DNA of 64,000 nucleotides, from positions 10,469 to 74,468 of the forward strand of contig JBELML010000016.1 in the NCBI GenBank assembly GCA_042095835.1, read 5' to 3'. Of this stretch, positions 25,824 to 34,616 are shown one piece after another. Each line of letters starts with the position of its first letter. The first letter of the stretch is position 1. Below the pieces are notes generated by a model that was not told the DNA's origin, ran no database searches, and saw nothing but the letters and a program-made list of their open reading frames with translations. Source of the DNA: DATFKA01 sp042095835. Its GTDB lineage: Bacteria; Bacteroidota; Bacteroidia; Chitinophagales; Saprospiraceae. A program made the translations under genes and the position numbers.

Positions 25824-26660
25824 ATGAGTGTAAAAATTTCAGCCGCCGACGTAAAAAAACTGCGTGACATGACTGGCGCAGGTATGATGGACTGTAAAAA
25901 AGCCTTAAACGAGGCAGAAGGAGACTTCGATAAAGCCATCGAAATCCTTCGTAAGAAAGGAGAAAAATTATCTGCAAAACGTGCTGATAGAGCCGCTACT
26001 GAAGGTGCTGTTATTGCTTTAGTAAGCGATGATAAAACTAAAGGTGTAGTAGTGAAATTGAGCTGTGAGACAGACTTCGTCGCTAAAAACGAAGACTTTA
26101 TTACACTAGTTACTCAGTTCACTCAGATCGCCTTAGACAACTTCCCAGCTGATACAGCTGCTCTTTTAGACCTACCTTTCAATGCTGATTTGACTGTAGG
26201 TGCTAAAGTGACAGAATATCTAGGTGTAATCGGTGAAAAAATCGAAATAGCAGCTTACGAGCGTTTAGAGGCAGCTATGGTTGCTCCATATATCCACATG
26301 GGTAACAAAGCTGGTGTAATCGTGGGTCTAAGCAAAGCAGATGATAGCTTCTTCGACGCAGGCCGTGATGTAGCAATGCAAGTTGCTGCTATGCGTCCAG
26401 TTGCAGTAGATAAAGATGGTGTAGATCAAACCATCATAGAAAAAGAGATCGAAATCGGTATGGAGGTAGCCCGTAACGAAGGCAAGCCAGAAGCAATGCT
26501 TGAAAGAATTGCAACAGGTAAATTGAATAAGTTTTTCAAAGAAAACACCCTGTTGAACCAAGCATTTGTAAAAGACAGCAAACAAAATGTGGCTAGCTAC
26601 TTGAAATCATTAGACGGTGATCTGACCGTTACAGATTTCAAACACGTTACATTAGGTTAA
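25824..26660 (+). CDS. tsf: Elongation factor Ts
   Basis: 278 residues; the nucleotide exchange factor for EF-Tu. The N-terminal UBA-like domain is ISAADVKKLRDMTGAGMMDCKKALNEAEGDFDKAIEILRKKG. The EF-Tu contact block has TEGAVIALVSDDKTKGVVVKLSCETDFVAKNEDF. The dimerisation core follows to FKENTLLNQAFVKD, and the C-terminus is complete. Two consecutive hairpins directly after the stop separate it from pyrH. Confidence 0.98.
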   Translation: MSVKISAADVKKLRDMTGAGMMDCKKALNEAEGDFDKAIEILRKKGEKLSAKRADRAATEGAVIALVSDDKTKGVVVKLSCETDFVAKNEDFITLVTQFTQIALDNFPADTAALLDLPFNADLTVGAKVTEYLGVIGEKIEIAAYERLEAAMVAPYIHMGNKAGVIVGLSKADDSFFDAGRDVAMQVAAMRPVAVDKDGVDQTIIEKEIEIGMEVARNEGKPEAMLERIATGKLNKFFKENTLLNQAFVKDSKQNVASYLKSLDGDLTVTDFKHVTLG

Positions 26661-26669
26661 GAATAAGGG

Positions 26670-26699
26670 AGGCGAATGAATCATTCGCCTTTTTTTTTA
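26670..26699 (+). terminator. Rho-independent terminator after tsf
   Basis: AGGCGAAT-gaatc-ATTCGCCT followed by nine T residues, starting 10 bp after the tsf stop codon. This is a textbook intrinsic terminator. Confidence 0.85.
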
Positions 26700-26740
26700 T
26701 ACCCTATCATTTCTCAATTTGAAATGATAGGGTATTTTTG
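26700..26740 (+). terminator. Second hairpin overlapping a pyrH promoter box
   Basis: ACCCTATCATTTC and GAAATGATAGGGT form a 13-bp perfect stem with a 7-nt loop, followed by ATTTTTG. The last bases read TATTTTTG (26733-26740), an exact TAnnTTTG box 28 bp upstream of the pyrH ATG. Terminator and promoter may therefore overlap. Confidence 0.55.
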
Positions 26741-26767
26741 TGAGAATCATCAACACAAGCCACCAAT

Positions 26768-27478
26768 ATGTCTTTAAAGTACAAACGAATCCTACTCAAA
26801 CTAAGCGGAGAATCTCTCATGGGAGACCAGGGCTTTGGTATTGATCCTAAAATGCTCTCTCATTATGCTGATCAGATTAAAGAACTGATTGCTGAAGGTG
26901 TAGAAGTAGCAATCGTCATTGGTGGCGGTAATATCTTCCGTGGTCTACAAGCCGCCGAGTCGGGAATCGAACGGGTACAGGGAGATTATATGGGTATGAT
27001 GGCTACTGTGATTAACGGTATGGCCCTCCAAAGTGCCCTCGAAGGGCTTGGTGTGTATACGCGCCTGATCTCCGCTATTGAGATGAAACAAATTGCCGAA
27101 CCCTACATTCGCCGGCGTGCAATTCGCCATCTCGAAAAAGGCCGCGTGGTTATCTTTTCTGCTGGTACAGGTAGTCCCTACTTTACAACCGACTCCGCAG
27201 CAGCGCTTCGCGCCAACGAAATCAGCGCAGATGTAATCCTCAAAGGAACACGGGTCGATGGCATCTACACTGCCGATCCAGAAAAAGATCCTAATGCCGT
27301 CAAACTTGACGAAGTCACTTTTGCAAAAGTTATCAGTGAAGGGCTTAGTGTGATGGATATGACAGCCTTCACCCTTTGCCAAGAAAACAATCTCCCGATC
27401 ATTGTCTTCAATATCAATACCCGTAAAAACCTCAAACGTATCGTTATGGGCGAAGCAATTGGGACTTTGGTATCTTAA
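26768..27478 (+). CDS. pyrH: Uridylate kinase (UMP kinase)
   Basis: A 236-residue hexameric UMP kinase (amino-acid-kinase fold) that converts UMP to UDP in pyrimidine synthesis. Motifs: RILLKLSGESLMGDQGFGIDP at the N-terminus, VIGGGNIFRGLQAAESG near 55, AGTGSPYFTTDSAAALRANEISADVILKGT near 135, and VDGIYTADPEKDP. Length is standard. In many bacteria pyrH is followed by frr. Here frr is absent and an M1 peptidase gene follows after 140 bp. Confidence 0.98.
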   Translation: MSLKYKRILLKLSGESLMGDQGFGIDPKMLSHYADQIKELIAEGVEVAIVIGGGNIFRGLQAAESGIERVQGDYMGMMATVINGMALQSALEGLGVYTRLISAIEMKQIAEPYIRRRAIRHLEKGRVVIFSAGTGSPYFTTDSAAALRANEISADVILKGTRVDGIYTADPEKDPNAVKLDEVTFAKVISEGLSVMDMTAFTLCQENNLPIIVFNINTRKNLKRIVMGEAIGTLVS

Positions 27479-27618
27479 ACAAAATGTTAAGGCGAATTTA
27501 AAGTCTTATTCTTTTCTTAAAGACAAGACGAAAGATAGCAGCTCTTTAGGCTTCTCCGTAATTTCATCATTGGACGCTATTCTCTAAATCTCTTGTATCT
27601 TAGTAATAAAAACTAGTG

Positions 27619-29256
27619 ATGATGAATCGCCTTTTGCTGCTATATCTTTTTTTAGCATTGCCTTTTATACCACACGCTCAACCAAACCAATATGACTCTG
27701 GCGGACCACTTATGCCTGAGCAAGCAGCCTATGATGTCCTTTTTTATCACATGGATCTAGAGATCCTACCAGATACTAAAAGTATTGAAGGTAGCATTGA
27801 CATAAGAGCAAAAGTCGTCCAACCCATGAATAGGCTAGTCTTGGATTTGGACGCTGCCCTACAAATCAGTCAAATCACCGAAGAAGGACAAAGCCTTTCT
27901 TTCCAGCACCAAGATGGAAAAATCTGGATTCATCTAGACCGGACTAGACAAAGTGGCGAAATCATCGAAGTTGCGGTAAGTTACGCAGGACAACCAAGAG
28001 TTGCTCCTAATCCACCTTGGGAAGGTGGCTTCACTTGGGCAAAAACGAAAAGTGGCGCACATTGGATTGCTACTAGTTGCCAAACTCAAGGCGCTGACCT
28101 CTGGTGGCCCAATAAAGACCACGTGTCTGACGAGCCAGATAGTATGTCCCTTTCCATCACTGTACCCGCAGACCTTTACGTCGCCACCAATGGCCAACTC
28201 AAAAGCATCCTAGATGAAGGCAGCGATAAAAAGACCTACAATTGGTACATTTCTACTCCCATCAACAATTACAACGTAGCACTCAATATTGCCCCCTACG
28301 AAGTCATCGAAGACGAACTGACGAGTGTAAGTGGGGAGCCTTTCCCTGTTCTTTTTTATGTACTACCTGAGGACCTTTCCAAAGGCAAAAAGCTAATGGT
28401 CGAAATCAAGGAGCATCTTGAATTTTATGAGAAATACCTTGGCCCTTATCCTTTCAGAAGAGATAAATATGGGGTGGTACAAACCCCGCATCTGGGTATG
28501 GAGCACCAAACTATCATTGCCTATGGTGCCAACTTCAATAATGGATCAATGACGGGAGGTAAAGATTGGGGCTTTGATGCTTTACATCACCATGAGTTGG
28601 GGCATGAGTGGTGGGGCAACCTAGTTACCAATTTCGACTGGCGTGATATGTGGATACACGAGGGCTTTTGCTCCTATATGCAGGCGCTATATATGGAGGA
28701 ACTGCAAGGTGCTAAAGGTTATCATAATTACATGAATAATATGCGGCGCTTCCCCAATACACAAGCAGTCAGCCCAAGAGAAGCTACCTCAGCACGGACT
28801 ATTTATCGGGCGCCCATCTACACCAAAGGAGCGTGGGTACTACATAATTTACGTTACCTCATAGGCAAGGAAAATCTACTGCTCGCACTCCGCAGGATGT
28901 GTTACCCCTCTCCTATGCTAGAGTCTGTAAAAGATGGTAGCCACTGTCGATTTGTAACAACGGACGATTTCAAGTTGATTTGCGAGGAGATATCTGGGCA
29001 AGACCTCGACTGGTTTTTTGAACTGTATCTCCGGCAAGCCAAATTACCCAACCTAATTTCAAGAGTAGGAGATGGCAAGATCAGTTTGCGCTGGGAAACC
29101 CCAGATGATATGCCTTTCAACATGCCTGTAGATGTACGTATAGGAGAGGAGACAAAACGAGTCATGGTTGATCAGACAGGGATAGAAGTGCCTTTTAAAC
29201 TAGGCCAAAAGCCCGAGGTCGACCCCGATAAATGGATATTAATGAATGTTAAGTAA
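27619..29256 (+). CDS. M1 family zinc metallopeptidase (aminopeptidase N-like), exported
   Basis: 545 residues from the ATG at 27619 (GTG at 27616 and ATG at 27622 are alternatives). The signal peptide is MMNRLLLLYLFLALPFIPHAQ. The N-terminal beta-saddle domain covers about 25-220. The catalytic domain has the exopeptidase motif as LGMEHQTI, and the zinc site HHELGHEWWGN with the third ligand in MWIHEGFCSYM (HExxH-x18-E). The C-terminal helical region is shortened, as in the bacterial 500-600-residue M1 group. It probably trims peptides in the periplasm. Its stop codon lies inside the terminal motif of the repeat element at 29249. Confidence 0.93.
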   Translation: MMNRLLLLYLFLALPFIPHAQPNQYDSGGPLMPEQAAYDVLFYHMDLEILPDTKSIEGSIDIRAKVVQPMNRLVLDLDAALQISQITEEGQSLSFQHQDGKIWIHLDRTRQSGEIIEVAVSYAGQPRVAPNPPWEGGFTWAKTKSGAHWIATSCQTQGADLWWPNKDHVSDEPDSMSLSITVPADLYVATNGQLKSILDEGSDKKTYNWYISTPINNYNVALNIAPYEVIEDELTSVSGEPFPVLFYVLPEDLSKGKKLMVEIKEHLEFYEKYLGPYPFRRDKYGVVQTPHLGMEHQTIIAYGANFNNGSMTGGKDWGFDALHHHELGHEWWGNLVTNFDWRDMWIHEGFCSYMQALYMEELQGAKGYHNYMNNMRRFPNTQAVSPREATSARTIYRAPIYTKGAWVLHNLRYLIGKENLLLALRRMCYPSPMLESVKDGSHCRFVTTDDFKLICEEISGQDLDWFFELYLRQAKLPNLISRVGDGKISLRWETPDDMPFNMPVDVRIGEETKRVMVDQTGIEVPFKLGQKPEVDPDKWILMNVK

Positions 29257-29443
29257 CAGTCGAAAAATAAGTATCGTATTTTGATCGAGAAGATTTTAAT
29301 TCAAGGCAAGGCATAAAAAGTAGATGATTCCTAGCATCATCGAGGCTTTATAACCTGCCTGCGCAGAAACTTCGGCAGGCAGGCGATGTATTGGATTAAA
29401 AGATTCCATTAAAACCGATAAGTTATTATTGGAGTGTTACTAA
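29249..29443. repeat. Intergenic hairpin element, family A copy 4
   Basis: Ends are TTAAGTAACAGTCGAAAAAT and GAGTGTTACTAA. It contains TTTTGATCGAGAAGATTTTA, GGCATAAAAAGTAG, a GATGATTCCTAGCATCATC centre, CGAGGCTTTATAAC, and the same CCTGCCTGCGC..GGCAGGCAGG hairpin as the copy at 4501. It is placed directly on the M1 peptidase stop and 14 bp before the next start codon. Confidence 0.8.
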
Positions 29444-29457
29444 TATAAACCCAAGTA

Positions 29458-30999
29458 ATGATGATCAGAATTTTGCTTATACTAGTCTTTGCTTGCTTAC
29501 AGTTGAGTACTGCACAAGCCCAACGCAGGGCTCCACAAAACCAAACACCTACCGAACTAGAGACGCTGGTATCTCTAGATAGCAATCGCTTTGCGATGGT
29601 ATTACTGAACAAAGCTAATCCACCCACCACTCTAGGTATACGCTTGATCAACCAGGAGGAAGATATTGTCGCGGAGAAAACCCTGGATCTTACCAGACAA
29701 GGGCTACTTACCCAGTTTGAGGGTGCTTTTGAGTGGCAGGGCGACCTCATTGTTCTGACCTCTATGTTCTATCCTGGGCCTAAAAGAAATCACCTCATTT
29801 TTCAGCGATTTAGTATCCCTAGTCTAGAAGAGCAGACCATTAAAATCTTAGATGAAGCTTATTCGCCACAGCAATACCGTATACCCTTTGGATTTAACAC
29901 CTCCGCCAATGACGATTACTTCTTCTCTTATAGCTGGACCTACACCATTCCAGATGATCCTGCCAAATTGAGTGTGAAAGTTTTTGATCGAAATATGGAG
30001 GAAGTTTGGACACAACGCTACCTCTTGCCCTTCAAGAATGAAACCTTCTACATCTACGATTGTGCAATCAACAACGAAGGAACAGCCTTTATTTTTTGTG
30101 AAAACTATAATGGAAAACCTGGAAAATACATCGACGAAGCCAAGGTCGAGCACTTTATCTTAGCAGGAAAAGCCAACCAAGAAAACCTCATTGAGTACAA
30201 ATTAAGTGTAGCCGATGAAGTCCTGATTGGATTACAAAGTCGATTAGATAGTAGCGGAACTATCGTGGGAGCCGCATTCACTAGAGATGATAAAAAGAAA
30301 ACACTGATAGATGGTGTCTACGTTTTCAATATTCCTCCTGATGGAAAAAGCATCCAACGTTCGACTATACCACTCGACAACGATATGTATAAAGCTGCTT
30401 ATCCGTACGGAGAAAAGGAATCCGCTTTTAGTATGAATAAGCACAAACTCTCGACCAGTTTCTTGATGGATCATGTCTATCTCGAGGAAGATGGCTCTAT
30501 GGTCCTAGTAGGAGAATATAGACGAGAGAACCCCAACTATTACGATATAGAGTTTAATGACATCTTAGTACTAAAAGTAAAACCCAATAGAAATAGCTTT
30601 GAATGGGTCAAACGCGTACCCAAACGCCAAACGGGCATGCAGGGAGCGTGGGGTGTTTACAGCTATCAAGCCTTCAAGAAAAAGGGGAATTATTTTTTCC
30701 TCTTCAATGACAACTTAGAAAACAAACCGGATGAAGATGGAAAGATCAGAAATTTGCAAACCTATGAAGGCACTCAATCTGCCATCCTTTTGATGCAAGT
30801 CACCAGTGAAGGAGACCTCTTTAGAAACGACCTCACCAGTATTGCTCGCGCCCAAAAAATAGCAGCAATCATGCCTCAAAGAGCCTGGGAAATCAGCAAC
30901 AAAACCAGAGTTGTTCTTTATGGCGAACGCCCCTTGAGTAGATCGGGAGATGTTGCAGGTTTGTTATTCTATTTTGGTTGGGGACCTGATTTGAAATGA
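29458..30999 (+). CDS. Secreted protein of unknown function (beta-propeller-like)
   Basis: 513 residues with signal peptide MMIRILLILVFACLQLSTAQA. I do not recognise a named family. The sequence is a series of four-stranded-looking segments with repeated hydrophobic-FAFVL / D-G spacings, for example GAFEWQGDLIVLTSMFY, CAINNEGTAFIFCENYNG and VYLEEDGSMVLVGEYRRE. This suggests a beta-propeller. There are no lipobox, T9SS domain or catalytic motifs. It lies 14 bp downstream of a repeat element and 91 bp upstream of a sugar isomerase gene that has its own promoter box. Confidence 0.65.
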   Translation: MMIRILLILVFACLQLSTAQAQRRAPQNQTPTELETLVSLDSNRFAMVLLNKANPPTTLGIRLINQEEDIVAEKTLDLTRQGLLTQFEGAFEWQGDLIVLTSMFYPGPKRNHLIFQRFSIPSLEEQTIKILDEAYSPQQYRIPFGFNTSANDDYFFSYSWTYTIPDDPAKLSVKVFDRNMEEVWTQRYLLPFKNETFYIYDCAINNEGTAFIFCENYNGKPGKYIDEAKVEHFILAGKANQENLIEYKLSVADEVLIGLQSRLDSSGTIVGAAFTRDDKKKTLIDGVYVFNIPPDGKSIQRSTIPLDNDMYKAAYPYGEKESAFSMNKHKLSTSFLMDHVYLEEDGSMVLVGEYRRENPNYYDIEFNDILVLKVKPNRNSFEWVKRVPKRQTGMQGAWGVYSYQAFKKKGNYFFLFNDNLENKPDEDGKIRNLQTYEGTQSAILLMQVTSEGDLFRNDLTSIARAQKIAAIMPQRAWEISNKTRVVLYGERPLSRSGDVAGLLFYFGWGPDLK

Positions 31000-31056
31000 C
31001 CGCCTTATTGGGACAAACATTCGCTCATTTCACAATATCTTCCTATATTAAACCTC

Positions 31057-31064
31057 TATTTTTG
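31057..31064 (+). promoter_or_regulatory. TAnnTTTG promoter box before the TIM-barrel isomerase
   Basis: TATTTTTG is an exact match to the Bacteroidota -7 box, 26 bp upstream of the ATG at 31091. A clear -33 TTTG is not visible. Confidence 0.4.
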
Positions 31065-31090
31065 AAATCAACATTTACAAAGAATAACGT

Positions 31091-32143
31091 ATGAAAACCA
31101 TCAAAGGACCTGCTATATTCTTAGCACAATTTATGGGTGATGAGCCCCCTTTTAACTCTCTGGATAGCATTTGTCAATACATGGCTGGCCTTGGCTATAA
31201 AGGCGTGCAAATTCCAACCTGGGATAGTCGATTAATTGACCTCAAAACAGCTGCTGAGTCAAAGACCTATTGTGATGAACTCAAGGGCAAAGTAGCCTCT
31301 TATGGCTTAGAAATTACCGAATTAGCCTCTCATCTACAAGGACAATTGGTGGCGGTGCACCCCGCTTATGATGAAATGTTCGATGGTTTTGCACCAGAGG
31401 AAGTGCGAGGCAATAAAAAAGCCCGTACCGAGTGGGGCGTACAACAAGTGATCTGGACAGGACAAGCCAGCGCCAACTTAGGCTTGACGGCTAGTCCAAC
31501 ATTTTCAGGTGCCTTGCTTTGGCCTTTCTTATACCCTTGGCCGCAGCGTACACCTGGTTTAGTTGAGACTGGTTTCAAGGAGCTAGCTGCTAGATGGAAG
31601 CCCATCTTAGATGCCTATGATGAGGTGGGCGTTGATGCTTGCTATGAGTTGCATCCTGGAGAGGACTTACACGATGGTGCTACCTTCGAGATGTTCGTAG
31701 ATTACTTAGACGGGCATTCGAGAGCTTGCATCAACTATGATCCTAGTCACTTCGTATTGCAGGGCATGGATTATTTAGCTTTTATCGACCTCTACCATGA
31801 GCGTATTAAGGCTTTCCATGTGAAAGATGCAGAGTTCAATCCTGATGGTCGCCAGGGTGTCTATAGTGCCTATCAATCTTGGACTAATCGCGCAGGGCGT
31901 TTCCGTTCTTTAGGAGATGGCCAGGTAGATTTCAAGGGCATTTTTAGCAAACTATCGCAATACGACTACGATAGTTGGGCGGTACTAGAGTGGGAATGCT
32001 GTATCAAATCTCCCGAACAAGGCGCTAAAGAAGGCGCTCCTTTCATCGAAAACCACATCATTGAGGTGACTGAGAAAGCATTTGATGACTTCGCTTCTGG
32101 AGGAACAGATGAGGAGATGAATAAACGCATCCTTGGCTTGTAA
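31091..32143 (+). CDS. Sugar phosphate isomerase/epimerase-like TIM-barrel protein
   Basis: A 350-residue xylose-isomerase-like TIM barrel (AP endonuclease 2 superfamily). Features: YKGVQIPTWDSRLIDL near 38, ITELASHLQGQLVAVHPAYDEMFDGF near 80, GVDACYELHPGEDLHDGATFEMFVD near 180, INYDPSHFVLQGMDYLAFI near 215, IKAFHVKDAEFNPDGRQG near 240 and WAVLEWECC near 297. The Glu/Asp/His set is consistent with divalent-metal-dependent sugar isomerisation or epimerisation. There is no signal peptide, so it is cytoplasmic. The substrate cannot be read from the sequence. Confidence 0.85.
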   Translation: MKTIKGPAIFLAQFMGDEPPFNSLDSICQYMAGLGYKGVQIPTWDSRLIDLKTAAESKTYCDELKGKVASYGLEITELASHLQGQLVAVHPAYDEMFDGFAPEEVRGNKKARTEWGVQQVIWTGQASANLGLTASPTFSGALLWPFLYPWPQRTPGLVETGFKELAARWKPILDAYDEVGVDACYELHPGEDLHDGATFEMFVDYLDGHSRACINYDPSHFVLQGMDYLAFIDLYHERIKAFHVKDAEFNPDGRQGVYSAYQSWTNRAGRFRSLGDGQVDFKGIFSKLSQYDYDSWAVLEWECCIKSPEQGAKEGAPFIENHIIEVTEKAFDDFASGGTDEEMNKRILGL

Positions 32144-32271
32144 TCCTTGATTTCGGACTCGTAGTCGATAACAAAACAAGCCATTATTAAAATACAAAGA
32201 GGCTTAAGTAAAACCTATTACTTAAGCCTCTCTCTTTTAGAAATCACCTTGTTCAAGGCTACTTTCTAAAA

Positions 32272-32880
32272 TTACTTCGCTGCTGAAAAGCGCGCAGCTA
32301 CCGCAGTCCAATCAATTACATTAAAGAAAGCCTGCACATAGTCAGGACGACGATTTTGGTAATTGAGGTAGTAGGCATGCTCCCATACATCCACGCCTAA
32401 AATTGGAGTTCCTTTGTGATCTGCTACGTCCATCAATGGATTATCTTGGTTGGCAGTAGAACTGACAAACAATTTTCCATCTGCTCCGACAGACAACCAA
32501 GCCCAGCCAGAACCGAAACGCGTACCAGCCGCAGCAGCAAATTTTGCTTTGAACTCCTCAAAAGAGCCAAAAGCTTCATTGATAGCATCTGCTAAAGCGC
32601 CAGTAGGTTCACCACCTCCATTAGGAGACATCACCGACCAGAAAAGTGCGTGGTTATAAAATCCGCCTCCATTATTACGTACACCTGTAGATGCACCAGA
32701 AACATTAGCGAGAATATCTTCGATTGATTTTCCTTCCAAATCGGTACCTTCGATAGCTGCATTCAATTTCTTGGTGTAGCCAGCGTGGTGTTTCCCGTGG
32801 TGAATCTCCATGGTGCGCGCATCGATATTAGGCTCTAGAGCATCAAATGCGTAGGGTAGTTCTGGAAGTTGAAATGCCAT
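32272..32880 (-). CDS. Superoxide dismutase, Fe/Mn type
   Basis: A 202-residue cytoplasmic Fe/Mn superoxide dismutase. The metal ligands are visible: His in MEIHHGKHHAGYTKKLN (about 27), His in YNHALFW (about 77), and Asp and His in GVDVWEHAYYLNYQNRRPDY (about 163/167). Other signatures are ELPYAFDALEPNID and FGSGWAWL. Metal preference cannot be decided by eye. Divergent from fumC, with a 164-bp shared promoter region. Confidence 0.97.
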   Translation of the reverse strand: MAFQLPELPYAFDALEPNIDARTMEIHHGKHHAGYTKKLNAAIEGTDLEGKSIEDILANVSGASTGVRNNGGGFYNHALFWSVMSPNGGGEPTGALADAINEAFGSFEEFKAKFAAAAGTRFGSGWAWLSVGADGKLFVSSTANQDNPLMDVADHKGTPILGVDVWEHAYYLNYQNRRPDYVQAFFNVIDWTAVAARFSAAK

Positions 32881-32932
32881 AGTTTATTTCGTTTAGTTTG
32901 TTGAGAAATTAATTCGTTCATTTAACGCAGTC

Positions 32933-32940
32933 AAACTTAA
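32933..32940 (-). promoter_or_regulatory. TAnnTTTG promoter box for the superoxide dismutase gene
   Basis: Read on the minus strand the bases are TAAGTTTG, an exact TAnnTTTG, 52 bp upstream of the start codon. Confidence 0.4.
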
Positions 32941-32978
32941 TAAGTTTACCTGAGTTGAGTGATTAATAGCAAATATCA

Positions 32979-33010
32979 TTGGTCTGATATTCGGTTAAAT
33001 CCTATTTTTG
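32979..33010 (+). promoter_or_regulatory. Promoter of fumC
   Basis: A TTG (-33-like) at 32979-32981 and an exact TATTTTTG (-7 box) at 33003-33010 are separated by 21 bp. They lie 34 bp before the fumC ATG. Confidence 0.45.
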
Positions 33011-33044
33011 CGAATAATACTAAAAAAAACCAAACACAAGAATT

Positions 33045-34427
33045 ATGGCATTCAGAAAAGAGAAGGATAGTATTGGATATATTGATGTACCCGTAGAAAA
33101 ATATTGGGCTGCCCAAACGCAACGGTCCTCCCAAAATTTCAAAATTGGTGGACATACCATGCCCCATGAGGTCATCTACGCCTACGCCATCCTGAAAAAA
33201 GCAGCTGCCATGACGAATCTAGAAGCGGGAGTCTTAGCAGAAGAAAAGGCGGTCTTAATCACTAGAGTTTGCGATGAAATTCTTGCTGGTCAACTAGATG
33301 ATCAATTCCCACTTGTCGTTTGGCAAACGGGGAGCGGTACTCAAACCAATATGAATGTCAATGAGGTCGTAGCGAACCGCGGACATGTCTTGCAAGGAGG
33401 AGCTTTAACAGATGCCCAGAAAGTCTTGCATCCCAACGATGATGTCAACAAGTCGCAGTCCTCCAACGACACCTTCCCGACGGCTATGCACATCTCTGCT
33501 TATCAGATCTTAGTCAACCGCACCATTCCAGCGCTGGAATCTTTGAAAGCGACCATCGAAGAGAAAGCAGAAGCCTATAAAGATGTCGTAAAAATAGGTC
33601 GTACCCATTTTATGGATGCTACCCCAGTTACCGTAGGGCAAGAACTATCAGGTTACGCCTCTCAAATAGACCATGGCATTCGGGCCATCAAGCACAGCAT
33701 GCCCCACCTTGCTGAATTAGCACTTGGTGGCACAGCAGTAGGTACAGGATTAAACACTCCGCCTAAGTATGCTGAAAATGTAGCTGCAAAAATTGCGGCC
33801 TTGACAGGTCTTCCTTTTGTGAGTGCGGAAAACAAATTCGAAGCACTTGCGGCCCATGATGCCATCGTAGAGGCACATGGCGCTCTCAAGACAGTCGCTT
33901 GTTCATTGATGAAAATTGGTAATGATATTCGGATGTTGGCTTCGGGCCCACGATCTGGAATTGGAGAATTGATCATCCCAGCCAACGAGCCAGGTTCTTC
34001 GATTATGCCTGGAAAAGTCAATCCTACGCAATCCGAAGCTCTAACGATGGCTATGGCACAAGTAGTTGGAAATGACGTTGCCGTAAACATAGGCGGTATG
34101 ACTGGTCACTTCGAACTGAATGTCTTCAAACCGATGATGATTTTCAACTTTTTGACTTCTGCTGGTTTGATCGCTGATGCTTGTAATAGCTTCAATGAAA
34201 ACTGTGCTAAAGGTATCGAGCCTAACTATAATCGCATCAAAGAACATTTGAACAATTCCTTGATGCTGGTTACGGCACTAAACACAAAGATTGGCTATGA
34301 TAACGCTGCCAACATTGCCAAAAAAGCTTACAAAGAAGATAAAACTTTAAAGGAAGCTGCCATCGAATTGGGACTTTTGACCGAGGAGCAGTTTGCAGAA
34401 TGGGTGAGGCCGGAGGATATGATTTGA
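33045..34427 (+). CDS. fumC: Fumarate hydratase class II
   Basis: 460 residues; an iron-independent fumarase that interconverts fumarate and malate in the TCA cycle. Signature stretches are WQTGSGTQTNMNVNEVVANR, KSQSSNDTFPTAMH, GRTHFMDATPVTVGQELSGYA, ALGGTAVGTGLNTP and the superfamily signature GSSIMPGKVNP. The start gives MAFRKEKDSIGYIDVPVEKYWAAQTQRS, the standard fumC N-terminus. Full length. A strong hairpin follows the stop. Confidence 0.97.
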   Translation: MAFRKEKDSIGYIDVPVEKYWAAQTQRSSQNFKIGGHTMPHEVIYAYAILKKAAAMTNLEAGVLAEEKAVLITRVCDEILAGQLDDQFPLVVWQTGSGTQTNMNVNEVVANRGHVLQGGALTDAQKVLHPNDDVNKSQSSNDTFPTAMHISAYQILVNRTIPALESLKATIEEKAEAYKDVVKIGRTHFMDATPVTVGQELSGYASQIDHGIRAIKHSMPHLAELALGGTAVGTGLNTPPKYAENVAAKIAALTGLPFVSAENKFEALAAHDAIVEAHGALKTVACSLMKIGNDIRMLASGPRSGIGELIIPANEPGSSIMPGKVNPTQSEALTMAMAQVVGNDVAVNIGGMTGHFELNVFKPMMIFNFLTSAGLIADACNSFNENCAKGIEPNYNRIKEHLNNSLMLVTALNTKIGYDNAANIAKKAYKEDKTLKEAAIELGLLTEEQFAEWVRPEDMI

Positions 34428-34447
34428 TGCAAAGCTAATACGAAATG

Positions 34448-34487
34448 AATACGTTGACCAGACTTGAGAAAGTCTAGTCAACGTATT
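34448..34487 (+). terminator. Strong hairpin terminator after fumC
   Basis: AATACGTTGACCAGACTT and AAGTCTAGTCAACGTATT pair over 17 of 18 bases around a four-base loop, 20 bp after the fumC stop. The A/T-rich flanks allow termination. Confidence 0.7.
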
Positions 34488-34616
34488 TAACTGATAGTTG
34501 TAGAAAGGTTATACAAGAGGTCCTGTAGTGGACGTATTTTCTGACATTTTGGGGTCTGGCCCATAGGCATTAGCTCCTCGCTCTCCTTCCATCAAAGCCA
34601 ACCCATTTTTTTCGGT

